Assembly (NCBI RefSeq): GCF_902153245.2 | Contig: NZ_CABFWF030000018.1 | Coordinates: forward strand, 327,343-391,342 | Direction: 5' to 3' | DNA from: Pseudorhizobium endolithicum | GTDB lineage: Bacteria; Pseudomonadota; Alphaproteobacteria; Rhizobiales; Rhizobiaceae | DNA: 64,000 nucleotides | Shown: positions 1-9,128 of the stretch, in pieces | Numbering within the stretch: position 1 is the stretch's first letter | How the letters are laid out: every line of letters begins with the position of its first letter | Notes under the pieces: generated by a model | What the model saw: the letters and a program-made list of their open reading frames with translations, nothing else | Told to the model about the DNA's origin: nothing | Databases searched by the model: none | Program-made: the position numbers and the translations under genes

Positions 1-75
1 ATAGATCTGATAGATGACTGCGCCGCGCCACCAGTCCTTGTCCGGTGCCGCGGGCGTTCCTGCGATAATGGTCAT
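1..75 (-). CDS. aglA: Alpha-glucosidase AglA, N-terminal fragment (cut by window edge)
   Basis: Only the first 25 codons are inside the window. The start ATG is the complement of 73-75 and the peptide begins MTIIAGTPAAPDKDWW, then RGAVIYQIY. The WWRGAVIYQIY stretch is the standard first strand of GH13 alpha-glucosidases that cleave sucrose, maltose and trehalose-type glucosides in the cytoplasm. An ATG at 93 in another frame stops after five codons, which supports the start at 75. The gene lies 32 bases downstream of the permease gene aglG, in the aglE-F-G-A order known from S. meliloti, so it is probably the last or next-to-last gene of that operon. Identification rests on the N-terminus and context. 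Confidence 0.8.
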   Translation of the reverse strand, partial: MTIIAGTPAAPDKDWWRGAVIYQIY

Positions 76-107
76 TCAATGTCCTGTTGTCATGCGAAGA
101 AGGTGCT

Positions 108-1271
108 TCAGCCGCCCTTCACCGATCCCGCCAAGAGGCCGCGGACCAGATATCTCTGGAGCGCGAAGAACACGAGGAGGGGCACAATGATGGTGATAAA
201 GGCCGAAGCAGTCAGAATTTCCCAGTTTCCTCCCCGCGAGCCGAGCAGCGCGTTCAGCGCGCCGGTGAGAACCAGTTGGTCGCGACTGGCGCCGAGGAAG
301 ACGATGGCCACGAGCAGGTCGTTCCAGACCCAGAGGAACTGGAAGATCGCAAAGGAGGCGAGCGCGGGGAAGGAGAGCGGGAGCACGATCTTCATGAAAA
401 TCTCGAAATCGCTGGCGCCATCGACACGGGCCGATTCGATGATCTCCTTGGGAAGGCCGGCGATGTAGTTGCGCAGCAGGTAGATAGCAAGCGGCATGCC
501 GAAGGCGGTGTGGGCGAGCCAGATCCCGGCATAGGTCTTGGAAGGAACGCCGAAGAGTATGCTGATCTCGTTGTACATCCGAAGAAGCGGAATCAGCGAC
601 ATCTGCAGCGGGACGACGATCAGGCCGATGACTGTCGCGATGATGACGGTTCGTCCGGGGAACTCCATCCAGGACAGCGCGTAGGCCGCAAAGGCTGCGA
701 TCAGGATCGGGATGATCGTCGCCGGGATCGTCACCGTCAGCGAATTGATGAAGGACTGCCCGAGCCCTTCCGCATTCACCACCGTGCGATAGTTCTCCAT
801 GGTAAACTCCGGCGGCGTCGCCACCGTCAGGTAGACGCGCTGGCCGCGGCTTCCCTCGAAGGGCGCCGTGCTTGAATGGACGTAGCTGCCGTCATCGTTC
901 ACCGTCAGCGTTTCGCCGTCCCCCAGATCCGCCGTTTCGCCTGCCTCGTAGGCTCCTGGTTCCTGAACCCTGACGCCGAAGGCCCTCACGGTGCCCGTGG
1001 CTCCCTCTTCGAAGACGCTGCCGGAAATTACGTAGTTCGCACCTTCCTGCCGCTGGGCGGAAGGTTCCGCCAGCCGGACGGCCGCCGTCTGGGCCGAGCT
1101 CGAAAATGCCGTCCACCACCCGGATGTGGTGATCTGGTCCCGGTCCCGGATGGAGGTAACCAATATGCCGAGGGTGGGTACCAGCCAGATGATGACGATC
1201 AGCAGGACCGAGAGGTGCACGAAGAGACGGGGAAGGCCGATCCGCCGGATACGGGCTGCGACTGCGGTCAT
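108..1271 (-). CDS. aglG: Alpha-glucoside ABC transporter permease AglG
   Basis: This is a MalG-type inner-membrane permease (387 aa) of a CUT1 sugar importer. A first membrane segment lies at about residues 17-38. A long extracytoplasmic insertion follows before the remaining five membrane spans, and this long loop is typical of AglG/ThuG-like permeases and absent from ordinary MalG. The EAA loop that docks on the ATPase is visible as ESARVDGASDFEIF. It forms the transmembrane pore with AglF, fed by AglE, and imports alpha-glucosides such as sucrose, maltose and trehalose. The start is two bases after the aglF stop, so translation is probably coupled. Confidence 0.9.
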   Translation of the reverse strand: MTAVAARIRRIGLPRLFVHLSVLLIVIIWLVPTLGILVTSIRDRDQITTSGWWTAFSSSAQTAAVRLAEPSAQRQEGANYVISGSVFEEGATGTVRAFGVRVQEPGAYEAGETADLGDGETLTVNDDGSYVHSSTAPFEGSRGQRVYLTVATPPEFTMENYRTVVNAEGLGQSFINSLTVTIPATIIPILIAAFAAYALSWMEFPGRTVIIATVIGLIVVPLQMSLIPLLRMYNEISILFGVPSKTYAGIWLAHTAFGMPLAIYLLRNYIAGLPKEIIESARVDGASDFEIFMKIVLPLSFPALASFAIFQFLWVWNDLLVAIVFLGASRDQLVLTGALNALLGSRGGNWEILTASAFITIIVPLLVFFALQRYLVRGLLAGSVKGG

Positions 1272-1272
1272 C

Positions 1273-2289
1273 TCAGTGTCCTCCCGTCTCGCGGTTCGCC
1301 TGGCGGATGTTCCAGATCATGATCGGCGTGACTGCGGCCATGATGATCAGCGCGATCACGGCGCTGCGGCCCGAGTCACCGCCGCCCCGGAACATCCACT
1401 CGAACATCAGGTTGGCGAGGACCATCGTGTTCCACTGGCCGTTGGTCATGGTCAGCACGATGTCGAAGACCTTCAGCACCAGGATGGTGATCGTCGTCCA
1501 GACGACGGCGATCGTGCCCCAGATCTGCGGCACCATGATTTTCCAGAAGATCTGCCAGCCATTCGCTCCGTCGATCACGGCCGCCTCGATGGTTTCCTCG
1601 GGGATGCCGCGCAGGGCGGCCGAAAGGATCACCATGGCAAATCCGGTCTGTATCCAGATGAGGATCACCATCAGGAAGAAGTTGTTCCAGAACGGCAGGG
1701 CGATCCAGACCTGCGGATCGCCGCCGAAGAACTGTACGACGGCATTCAGGAGGCCGATCTGGGTCTCACCGGCGCCGCGGTATTCGTAGATGAATTTCCA
1801 GATCACCGACGCGCCGACGAAAGAGATCGCCATCGGCATGAATACCAGGCTCTTGGCGATATTGCCCCACCAGATGCGGTCGGTCAGCACTGCAATGACG
1901 AGACCGAGGAAGGTGCAGGCGGCCGGCACGACCAGCAGCCACAGGAAGTTGTTGAAGATCGACTGCCGGAAAACGGCATCCGACAAGGCCCATCGGTAAT
2001 TCGCCAAGCCGACGAAGACGGTGCCCGTGCGGTCGTAGAAGGACAGGATGAACGTGGCGACGACCGGATAGACGAGATAGACCCCAAGAAGGATGAGGGC
2101 AGGTCCGAGAAAAAGCCAGGGCCGAACTACCGCGCGGCGGTTGAGATTGCGGGAAGCAAGCTGGACATTGTCGCGGGGTGTCGGGAAGAGAAGCTGGAGG
2201 ATCTTGTCCGAAAGCCAGTAGTAGAGCGCGCAGACGAAAACGCCGACGACCATGACGCCGACGGCCGATATGATCTGTGACGCCATCAC
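1273..2289 (-). CDS. aglF: Alpha-glucoside ABC transporter permease AglF
   Basis: This is a MalF-type inner-membrane permease (338 aa). The N-terminus carries one hydrophobic segment (about residues 5-27), a short basic linker, and a second segment at about 56-76. The core permease domain with the EAA loop (EAAVIDGANGWQIF) is in the C-terminal half. It pairs with AglG. It lies between aglE (97 bases upstream) and aglG in one operon. ATG codons at residues 1 and 2 are both possible starts. Confidence 0.9.
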   Translation of the reverse strand: MMASQIISAVGVMVVGVFVCALYYWLSDKILQLLFPTPRDNVQLASRNLNRRAVVRPWLFLGPALILLGVYLVYPVVATFILSFYDRTGTVFVGLANYRWALSDAVFRQSIFNNFLWLLVVPAACTFLGLVIAVLTDRIWWGNIAKSLVFMPMAISFVGASVIWKFIYEYRGAGETQIGLLNAVVQFFGGDPQVWIALPFWNNFFLMVILIWIQTGFAMVILSAALRGIPEETIEAAVIDGANGWQIFWKIMVPQIWGTIAVVWTTITILVLKVFDIVLTMTNGQWNTMVLANLMFEWMFRGGGDSGRSAVIALIIMAAVTPIMIWNIRQANRETGGH

Positions 2290-2386
2290 TCCCCTCCCCC
2301 ACCTTGTCCGGCAGTCGGCCGGCCTTTGTTCCGTTACCCGGTCAGCGGCCGTGCTGCGCCCTCACCCGGCGCAGCACGGATATGGC

Positions 2387-3751
2387 TTACTTCAGTCCGT
2401 CCCAGGCGTTCTGGATGTCCGTCGCGACCGCCTCCGCGTCCTTGCCGCCCACATAGTCGATCATCCCGGTCCAGAAGGCGCCGGCGCCGATCTTGCCCGG
2501 CATCAGGTCGGAAGCATCGAAGCGGAACGTCGTGGCGGAGGTGAGGATTTCGCCCTGCTTCTTCAGCGGATCGTTGGCATAGGCCTCGACGTTGACGCCC
2601 TTGTAGGGGGTCAGGAAGGCCGCCTGGGCCATCCAGACCTCGTGGGCGATCGGCGTCTTGAGGAACTCGATGAAAGCCTGGGCCGCCGGCGAATCCTTGG
2701 TGATCGCAACGAGCGTGCCCGCGCCGAGCACCGGCGTCCCCAGATCCGACTTTGCCCCGTAGGTAGGCATGTAGAAGAAATCGGCGTCCGTCCCGAGCTC
2801 CACTCCTTCCGGGAAGAAGGACGGGATGAACGAGGCCTGATGATGCAGGTAGCACTTCGGCGGAATGTCGAAGAGCCCCTTCGGGCTGTCGCGGAAGTCG
2901 GTCGAGGCGACCGCGGCAACGCCGCCGCTGACATACTTCTCGTTGCGCGCGATCTTGCCGAATTCCTCGATGGCGCCGACCACGGCCGGGTCGTTGAACT
3001 TGATCTCGTTGCTGACCCACTTGTCATAGGTTTCGGCGGGCTGGGTTCGCAGCATCATGTCCTCGACCCAGTCGGTCGCCGGCCAGCCCGTGGCGCCGCC
3101 CGAGCCCAGGCCGATGCACCACGGAACCCCGCCGTCCTCGACGATCTGGTCGCTCAAGGCCAAAAGGTCCTCCATGGTTTCCGGCACTTCATAGCCGGCC
3201 TCCTCGAAGTTCTCGGGCACGTACCATACGAGGGACTTCACGTCCGCCTTGTAGGGGAAGGCATAGAAAGCCTCGGCGCCGTCCTTGCCCTTGTAGGTGC
3301 CGTAACCGATCCAGCTCTCGCCGGCGCCGTAATTTTCCTTCACCCAGTTTGCCGTCTCATCGCCAAGGGGAACGAGGAAGCCCTTGGACGCGAGATCGGC
3401 CAGCAGGCCGGGCTGCGGCAGGATGGCGATGTTCGGCGGGGAGCCTGCCTGCGTATCGATGACGATCTGCTGCTCGTAGTTCTCCGAGGACGAATAGCGC
3501 GCATCGACGCCCGTGGCCTCGCGGAAATAGGCGAGCACGCTGTTGAACAGGATCTCGTCGTCACCGCGCCAAGGGCCGAACAGCGTCAGGCTCTGCCCCT
3601 TCAGGTCCGCATGTGCCGTCTTGAAGTCCTCGAAGCTTTGCCAGTTGAAGCGGGAATCCTCGCCGGGAGCGAACTTCATCTCCTGCGCCGCGGCACCGCC
3701 GGCCAGCAGCACAGTCAACGCGACACCCATCCACAGTGACTTTCTCATCAT
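2387..3751 (-). CDS. aglE: Alpha-glucoside periplasmic binding protein AglE
   Basis: This is an extracellular solute-binding protein of family 1 (about 454 aa). It begins with a signal peptide, MMRKSLWMGVALTVLLAGG followed by AAAQ, and delivers alpha-glucosides to AglF/AglG. The open frame extends further upstream, but the start is placed at 3751. A GGAGG ribosome-binding site sits six bases before that ATG, and the signal peptide starts there. ATG 3748 is an alternative. It is the first gene of the operon, divergent from the regulator aglR, with two AglR-type operators in the intergenic space. Confidence 0.9.
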   Translation of the reverse strand: MMRKSLWMGVALTVLLAGGAAAQEMKFAPGEDSRFNWQSFEDFKTAHADLKGQSLTLFGPWRGDDEILFNSVLAYFREATGVDARYSSSENYEQQIVIDTQAGSPPNIAILPQPGLLADLASKGFLVPLGDETANWVKENYGAGESWIGYGTYKGKDGAEAFYAFPYKADVKSLVWYVPENFEEAGYEVPETMEDLLALSDQIVEDGGVPWCIGLGSGGATGWPATDWVEDMMLRTQPAETYDKWVSNEIKFNDPAVVGAIEEFGKIARNEKYVSGGVAAVASTDFRDSPKGLFDIPPKCYLHHQASFIPSFFPEGVELGTDADFFYMPTYGAKSDLGTPVLGAGTLVAITKDSPAAQAFIEFLKTPIAHEVWMAQAAFLTPYKGVNVEAYANDPLKKQGEILTSATTFRFDASDLMPGKIGAGAFWTGMIDYVGGKDAEAVATDIQNAWDGLK

Positions 3752-3802
3752 CAGAATCCTCCCTGTTTCCTGAACGCGCCCCGTCGCACATCGCCGGTTG
3801 CC

Positions 3803-3814
3803 CAAAGCGCTTTG
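3803..3814. promoter_or_regulatory. LacI-family operator upstream of aglE
   Basis: The perfect 12-bp palindrome CAAAGCGCTTTG has the CG-centred form typical of LacI/GalR-family operators. It lies about 50 bases upstream of the aglE start. An identical copy stands next to aglR at 3946-3957. AglR, encoded divergently, is the obvious ligand. Binding at both copies could repress aglE and aglR together. The match is seen in the sequence; the assignment to AglR is inferred. Confidence 0.75.
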
Positions 3815-3945
3815 ATGCCTAGTCATGTGTTCTCCCAACTGCGGCTGTCAAGTCCTCCGCATGAGAACCCGCATCGCCTCCTGGATGGGATGGTTCAGTC
3901 CGCCCAGCTTTCGTTTGAGGTTGCAGTCGACGACTGATAGTAATC

Positions 3946-3957
3946 CAAAGCGCTTTG
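3946..3957. promoter_or_regulatory. LacI-family operator upstream of aglR
   Basis: This is a second exact copy of the palindrome CAAAGCGCTTTG, 22 bases upstream of the aglR start codon and 143 bp (centre to centre) from the copy near aglE. The position next to its own gene suggests autoregulation. The 143-bp spacing would allow looping between two bound dimers. Confidence 0.75.
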
Positions 3958-3978
3958 AAAGCTTGGTGGAGGAGAACG

Positions 3979-5001
3979 GTGAACCTGAAGCAGTTGGCAG
4001 AACTGCTGGGGCTGTCGCAAACCACGGTCAGCCGCGCGTTGAACGGGTATCCCGAGGTCGGGCAGGCTACGCGGGAGCGGATCCTGAAGGCTGCGGAAGA
4101 AACCGGATACCGACCCAATGCGGCCGCAAGGCGCCTGGCCACCGGGCGCGCCGGGTCGATCGGCCTGGTGATGCCTGCCGCCCCCGACTACTATGCCGAC
4201 ATCCATTTTGCGGAGTTCCTAAGCGGGCTCGGCGAGGAGGCCGCTCGCCAGGATTTCCACTTCGTTCTGATGCCCAAGAAACCCGGCGAGGAGGAGGACG
4301 CGCTACGGTGGCTCGCTGCCAGCGGCAGCGTGGACGGCGTCTACCTCGCCTATATGCAGGAAAACGATCCGAGGATACCCCTGATGCATTCCCTCGATAT
4401 GCCGTTCCTGATCCACGGCCGTTCGATCGGCGTCGCGGAGGACTATCCCTTTCTCGACGTCGACAACGAGGCGGCGTTCCGCGATGCCACCCATCTGCTT
4501 CTGGAACTCGGCCACCGGAGGCTCGCCCTGCTGAACGGGCCGGACGGTCTCGATTTCACCATCCGGCGCCGCAAAGGCGTGGAAGCCGCCCTGTCCGCCA
4601 AAGGGCTCGTGCTGGATCCGGCGCAGGTCCACCATACGGCGATGACCGACGAATTCGGCTTTCGCGGCATGCGTCAGCTTCTGGAGCAGGAGACACCGCC
4701 GACCGCCGTCCTCTGCGCCAGTACCGTGCTGGCGCTCGGGGCCATTCGCGCCGTGAACCAGGCCGGCCTTCGCCTCGGCCGCGACATCTCGCTGATCGCC
4801 CACGACGACGTGCTGCCGCTCCTCAAGCCGGAGGACTTCTCCGTTCCCCTGACGACCACCCGCTCCTCCCTCCGGGCAGCAGGCGTGCGCATCGGCCAAA
4901 GGCTGATCGACCGCATCAAGGGGGTGGAGACCGGGCCGGAGCAGGAGTTGTGGAAGGCGGAACTGATCGTACGCAGTTCCACGGGCGCAGCACCGCGCTG
5001 A
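3979..5001 (+). CDS. aglR: LacI-family regulator of the agl operon, AglR
   Basis: This is a transcriptional repressor of about 340 aa. The N-terminal helix-turn-helix is LKQLAELLGLSQTTVSRALN, followed by the hinge helix region AARRLATGR. A periplasmic-binding-protein-like sugar-sensing domain makes up the rest. The start is set at GTG 3979 because GGAGGAG lies a few bases upstream and the family begins at M-NLKQL. A TTG at 3955 would fall inside the operator. It is divergent from aglE. By family knowledge it represses agl genes in the absence of alpha-glucosides. Confidence 0.88.
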   Translation: MNLKQLAELLGLSQTTVSRALNGYPEVGQATRERILKAAEETGYRPNAAARRLATGRAGSIGLVMPAAPDYYADIHFAEFLSGLGEEAARQDFHFVLMPKKPGEEEDALRWLAASGSVDGVYLAYMQENDPRIPLMHSLDMPFLIHGRSIGVAEDYPFLDVDNEAAFRDATHLLLELGHRRLALLNGPDGLDFTIRRRKGVEAALSAKGLVLDPAQVHHTAMTDEFGFRGMRQLLEQETPPTAVLCASTVLALGAIRAVNQAGLRLGRDISLIAHDDVLPLLKPEDFSVPLTTTRSSLRAAGVRIGQRLIDRIKGVETGPEQELWKAELIVRSSTGAAPR

Positions 5002-5016
5002 AACGGCTTCTGCCGA

Positions 5017-5916
5017 TCAGAACTTCGGAACCGGCCGACCGAAGGACCTGCAGGCGGCGACGACCGTGTTCGCCATCAGCATGGCAATGGTCATAGGCCC
5101 AACGCCGCCCGGAACAGGCGTGATCGCCCCCGCCACCTCCGCGCATTCTGCGTATGCCACGTCGCCCGTGATCTTCGTCTTGCCTTCGCCCTTTTCCGGC
5201 GCCGGCACGCGATTGATTCCAACGTCGATGACGGTGGCGCCCGGCTTCACCCAGGCGGCCTTCACCATGTCGGGACGGCCGACGGCGGCGACCAGGATGT
5301 CGGCACCGCGGCAGATGCCGGGCAGGTCCTTGCTGCGGGAATGCGCCATGGTGACGGTCGCATTGGAGGACAGGAGCAGCATCGCCATCGGCTTGCCGAA
5401 CAGGTTCGACCGCCCGATAACCACGGCGTTGAGACCCGACAGATCGGTGCCATGGATCCGGTTGATCAGGATCAGCGCGCCGGCCGGCGTGCAGGAGATC
5501 AACCCGCTCGCGAGATCGCCCGTGGCGAGCTTGCCGGCATTCACGACATTGAGCCCGTCGACGTCCTTCTCCGGCGCGATCGACTGGATGACCGGCTCGG
5601 ATTTCAGATGCTTCGGCAAGGGCAGCTGGACGAGAATTCCGTGAATGGCGGGATCGGCATTCAGCTCGGCGACCAGCTTCTCCAACTCCTCCTGCGTCGT
5701 TCCCTCGGGCAGGCTGTGCTGGAAGGAGTTGAAGCCGCACTGCTTGGCCATCTTGCTTTTCGAGTTCACGTAGGTGTGGCTGGCGGGATCGTCACCGACG
5801 ATGACCACCGCCAGGCCCGGCTTCTCGCCCACCTCGCGCTCCAGCGCGGCTGCAGTGCTTGTCACGGTCTCTATCACGGATGCGGCGGCAACCTTGCCGT
5901 CGATGATCGTCGTCAT
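5017..5916 (-). CDS. folD: Bifunctional methylenetetrahydrofolate dehydrogenase/cyclohydrolase FolD
   Basis: This is a cytoplasmic one-carbon enzyme (299 aa). It oxidises 5,10-methylene-THF with NADP and hydrolyses 5,10-methenyl-THF to 10-formyl-THF. The catalytic Tyr48-x3-Lys52 pair is visible in [13 protein letters not shown]. The substrate motif QLPLPKHL, the cofactor motif GRSNLFGKP and the C-terminal signature [12 protein letters not shown] are all intact. The length is normal for the family. It is convergent with aglR (15 bases apart) and appears to be a stand-alone housekeeping gene. Confidence 0.95.
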   Translation of the reverse strand: MTTIIDGKVAAASVIETVTSTAAALEREVGEKPGLAVVIVGDDPASHTYVNSKSKMAKQCGFNSFQHSLPEGTTQEELEKLVAELNADPAIHGILVQLPLPKHLKSEPVIQSIAPEKDVDGLNVVNAGKLATGDLASGLISCTPAGALILINRIHGTDLSGLNAVVIGRSNLFGKPMAMLLLSSNATVTMAHSRSKDLPGICRGADILVAAVGRPDMVKAAWVKPGATVIDVGINRVPAPEKGEGKTKITGDVAYAECAEVAGAITPVPGGVGPMTIAMLMANTVVAACRSFGRPVPKF

Positions 5917-6011
5917 GTGTCCCCCGAAGTGTCAGGCGGGTTGAGGTACAGGCTACCAGGCCCAAGCCTGGGTAATGCGTTCCCTACGAGACAAATGCAA
6001 CAAAAATGCCG

Positions 6012-7682
6012 TCAGCGACGCGCATGCGACCGTTGCCCGACCCTTTCCCGAAGGGCTGCCAGGTGGTCGCGGAGTTCCAGGATTTCCGGATCGAGCAGGT
6101 CCCTGTCGTTCGCCGGATCGGGGGCATGCCGCGAGGATTGGCCGCCGCCCGCCGACAACCTACCTTCCAGCACTGCTCCGACCAGGGGCGGCACAGGCCT
6201 TGCCGATGCAGCGGGAACGGCATTCCGATACAGGATATCCCGGATTCGTTCCGGGAGCGGCACCTCGTCATCCGGCTGAGTATCGACTTCCGAAAGGCCG
6301 TCCGGGATGGGCTCCGGCACATGGTCCGGGACCGGACGGTCCGCCACGAGCCCGTGCGCCTCCGCGAAACCGTGGTCGGGTTCCGGTACCTCGGCGTCGT
6401 CCGCCCCATTGCGGCGTCTCAGGGCCAGCGCGATGGTAACGGCAAGACCCGTGGCCCCGCCCAGCCCCATCGCCTCGGGCAGGGACCAACCGGTCACGGC
6501 GGCACGCTCGGGATGCGCCTCCACCTCCAGGGAAAGGAACGGTCCTTGGTCGGAATCATCGGCACGGGCCGCCCGGACCGCCTTCTCATACTCCTGCCGC
6601 GCCGCTTGCGAGGCAGCCTCGAGCGAAGCCAGTTTCGCGGCCAGGTCCCGGACATCCGGGGGCACTGCCCCATCCCGGCTCCGCAACGCGGCAAGCTTGT
6701 GCGAGGTCTCGGCCTTCTGCTGCCTCAGATTGGCAACAAGTCGTGCCAGTTCCTCATCGAGATCGTTTCTGGCGGTCTCGACCGCACCTGCCGCATTCTG
6801 CAGGCGAGGATGGCGCGGTCCGAGTCGCACGGAGAGCTGGTCGAAGGCCAGCTTCGCCTCGACATGGCGCTGGCGATGATATTCCAGGGCGGTGAATTCC
6901 AGACTGTCGGGCACTTGTCCTTCCAGCACATCGGCCACGGTCAGCGACGTCGCCTCCTCGATCTTCCTGTCGAGGTCCGCGATGCGGGCCTCGGTTGCCG
7001 CGGCTTCCTGGCTCGCCTCCTGCTTTTCGGCCTCGGCACGCCTTGCGGCCTCGAGCTTTTCTTCGTCGCTCCCGGCTTCGAATTGCCGAAGCTCGGTTTC
7101 GGCTCGGCGCGACGCCTCCTCCAGCCTGGCTAACCCGAAGTCACCAACCGGAAAGACGGGGTTCTCACGATCCACCAGTACGGCGGCGACGCCATTGGCG
7201 ATATCCGACGCGCGATCGGCGTCCGGCGCATTGGCCGTTATCACCAGCCTGGCTCCGCCATCTGCCGCCGCGAGTGTCACGGAACCGGACAGAAGGTCAC
7301 GAAGCGAGTCCGCGCGGCTAGGGGCAGTATCGGCGCGGCCAAGCAGGAGATCCAGAATGAATGCCGGGGCCGACATCGGCTGCGGATGACCAAAGCCGCG
7401 GCGTCCGAACTCCCCGGCAATCCGGTCGAGAGCGGTATCCGAGGTCAGAAGCCGGGAGAGATCGTCGACCTGGGAGGAGGAAAGCTCTCCCTGGGCAACC
7501 TTCAGCGTCGCCTCCGCCTGGGTCTCGCGGGGCAACCAGATGGCCAACGGCAGCGCGACAAGCGCGCCAGCCAGTATCGCGCCTGCGGACAAACCGAGGA
7601 CGCCTTTGAAGGTCCAGGACGTGGCCCGGCCTTCCAACTCCGGGAGTGCGGGCACTTCCTCGTCGTGTGGGTCGATGATCAT
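6012..7682 (-). CDS. Wzz/GumC-like polysaccharide co-polymerase without kinase domain
   Basis: This membrane protein is about 556 aa and looks like a chain-length determinant of polysaccharide export. Residue numbers here are from TTG 7715. There is a membrane segment near 37-60, a periplasmic part with coiled coil (about 195-255 and 300-385) and the family motif LGPRHPRLQ. A second membrane segment lies at about 410-433. The cytoplasmic tail of about 130 residues lacks the Walker motifs of ExoP-type tyrosine kinases. ATG 7682 is preferred because TTG 7715 has no ribosome-binding site, but neither start is strong. The next gene upstream is a WecG/TagA-like protein, suggesting a small surface-polysaccharide module. 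Its substrate is unknown. Confidence 0.6.
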   Translation of the reverse strand: MIIDPHDEEVPALPELEGRATSWTFKGVLGLSAGAILAGALVALPLAIWLPRETQAEATLKVAQGELSSSQVDDLSRLLTSDTALDRIAGEFGRRGFGHPQPMSAPAFILDLLLGRADTAPSRADSLRDLLSGSVTLAAADGGARLVITANAPDADRASDIANGVAAVLVDRENPVFPVGDFGLARLEEASRRAETELRQFEAGSDEEKLEAARRAEAEKQEASQEAAATEARIADLDRKIEEATSLTVADVLEGQVPDSLEFTALEYHRQRHVEAKLAFDQLSVRLGPRHPRLQNAAGAVETARNDLDEELARLVANLRQQKAETSHKLAALRSRDGAVPPDVRDLAAKLASLEAASQAARQEYEKAVRAARADDSDQGPFLSLEVEAHPERAAVTGWSLPEAMGLGGATGLAVTIALALRRRNGADDAEVPEPDHGFAEAHGLVADRPVPDHVPEPIPDGLSEVDTQPDDEVPLPERIRDILYRNAVPAASARPVPPLVGAVLEGRLSAGGGQSSRHAPDPANDRDLLDPEILELRDHLAALRERVGQRSHARR

Positions 7683-7771
7683 AACCGGGCTCAAGGTCGT
7701 TCCATGCGGAAGCAATCGATGAACGAACCCTAAACACTCACGGCAAACAAAGTTTTAACGCAGGGAACAGC

Positions 7772-8488
7772 TCACGCGGCCTTGCGGTCCGTCCTTCGCG
7801 AACGGTCTGCCGTCCCGGCAATCCCTCCGCCCGAACCCGGAACGACAGACAGTCTCAGGCTCCTGCCGCAGAATATCCGCAGGTTGGCAGGTATCGTCGC
7901 CAGCCGCAGACGATCCTGCAGGCCGACATCCGGCACGACGATCAGCACCAGGTCGAAGGGCGAAGGGCCAGGCAGTCGATCGATGGAAGCAGACAGGAAA
8001 CAATGCCACGGCGCATGCCGATGCAGACGATGGCAAAGCGCGTCCGCTTCCTGCTCCGCCCGCCCCAGCACCAAAACCCTCAGGGGGTGCTCGACAAAGG
8101 TCAGCAGCGCAGGGATGAAGGTTTCCGGCGCGTAATCGGCACAGGTCCTGCCCAGCCTCAGCCGGGCCGCCAGTCGCCCCGGCACGCCCCATGACGGCAG
8201 AAGCAGGTGAGACCGCAGCCATTCCCTATAGGTCTTGTCGATCAGCCCGCGCAAGGCGCTCCTGGCGTCGAGGAAGGAAATGCTGGCCGGCGCTCCGCCC
8301 CGCAGAGCCATCGCCTCCACGAGGGCATAGGTCGGGGCAGGATCGCGGTCGGTAGACCCGGAGCCGGAGGCATCCCGAGCGCCCGGACCTAGACCCGAAA
8401 AGCGCTCGCGCTCTCCGGCCTGCGGACGGATCGGGATCGAAATCGCCGTATCCGCCTGGTATCCTTGCCTGCCACTGGACATCCGCAT
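7772..8488 (-). CDS. Degenerate WecG/TagA/CpsF-like protein
   Basis: This 238-aa protein has a disordered N-terminus of about 60 residues. The following region resembles WecG/TagA/CpsF glycosyltransferases: an inactive-looking version of the DGxGV motif (PSWGVPGRLAARL, about 98-110), a helix FIPALLTF, and the Rossmann-like strand LRVLVLGRAEQEADAL. The last part, PDVGLQDRLRL, may correspond to the family GxPxQE motif. The usual Asp of DGxG is Ser here. The similarity is remote and read by eye only. It is followed by the Wzz-like gene 89 bases downstream. It may be a regulatory or decayed paralogue rather than an active enzyme. Confidence 0.4.
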   Translation of the reverse strand: MRMSSGRQGYQADTAISIPIRPQAGERERFSGLGPGARDASGSGSTDRDPAPTYALVEAMALRGGAPASISFLDARSALRGLIDKTYREWLRSHLLLPSWGVPGRLAARLRLGRTCADYAPETFIPALLTFVEHPLRVLVLGRAEQEADALCHRLHRHAPWHCFLSASIDRLPGPSPFDLVLIVVPDVGLQDRLRLATIPANLRIFCGRSLRLSVVPGSGGGIAGTADRSRRTDRKAA

Positions 8489-8588
8489 CGCTCATCCGTC
8501 TCCACCTGCGAAGGGTGTAGCAGGTGGCGGTGAACGGCTTGCCAAGCAGTTCAATCAAATTCGATCGATAAGACGCGAAGCCACCGGA

Positions 8589-9128
8589 TCAGTGCGTCGC
8601 GGGGGCGGGCTCTTCCACAACAGTGCCCTCGACGATCTTGGTGGGAGCAACGGGACGCTTGCCCTCACGCGCGATATTGGCGCGTATGTCATCCTTGGAC
8701 ATGAAGTCGAGCTGTTCCACGAGCACCTCCGAGACCAGTCCCTCGCCGAGCCTCGCGTTGAAATCGTCCTTGATGCGCGTGCGGAAGGTTTCTAGATCGA
8801 AGGTTCCCGGATTGCCGAGGTCGATCATCTTTTCCCCGACGAGCAGCGTGAAGAGCTGGTCCGTCGTCAGCTCAGTGATCGGCAGTTCCAGGCCCTTGAT
8901 CTTCTCCTTGTCCATCATGAAGGAGAAGCGGCCCAGGAAGTAGCCGGTGATCATGCCGTCGTTGATAACCGGGATGGTCAGGGATTCGCCTCTGACGAGC
9001 TGCAACGCCTCCTTCCTCGCGGCCTCTTCGTCGATCGGCGGCGGTGGAGCAGACGCCTTGACGGAGAAGTAGACAGCGCCGAGCGTGACGAGGCAAACCC
9101 ATAGACCGGTCAGAAGCAGCTTGAGCAT
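8589..9128 (-). CDS. Flagellar-cluster membrane-anchored protein, unknown function
   Basis: This protein is 179 aa with an N-terminal membrane anchor or uncleaved signal (MLKLLLTGLWVCLVTLGAVY). A soluble, probably periplasmic, domain of about 150 residues follows and shows no motif I recognise. The overall shape (short cytoplasmic end, one span, small periplasmic domain) recalls FliL, but fliL itself is elsewhere in the window. The start ATG at 9128 shares one base with the TGA of the preceding FlgN-like gene, so the two are translationally coupled. The frame is open further upstream, but that part overlaps the neighbour. It is the last gene of the fliR-side flagellar operon. Confidence 0.75.
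   Translation of the reverse strand: MLKLLLTGLWVCLVTLGAVYFSVKASAPPPPIDEEAARKEALQLVRGESLTIPVINDGMITGYFLGRFSFMMDKEKIKGLELPITELTTDQLFTLLVGEKMIDLGNPGTFDLETFRTRIKDDFNARLGEGLVSEVLVEQLDFMSKDDIRANIAREGKRPVAPTKIVEGTVVEEPAPATH

Noticed and set aside
7755-8222. Minus-strand frame overlapping the WecG-like gene, considered as evidence of a frameshift
   Set aside because: It is Ala/Pro/Arg-rich shadow sequence. The main frame (7772-8488) carries the WecG-like motifs throughout, so no frameshift is needed.
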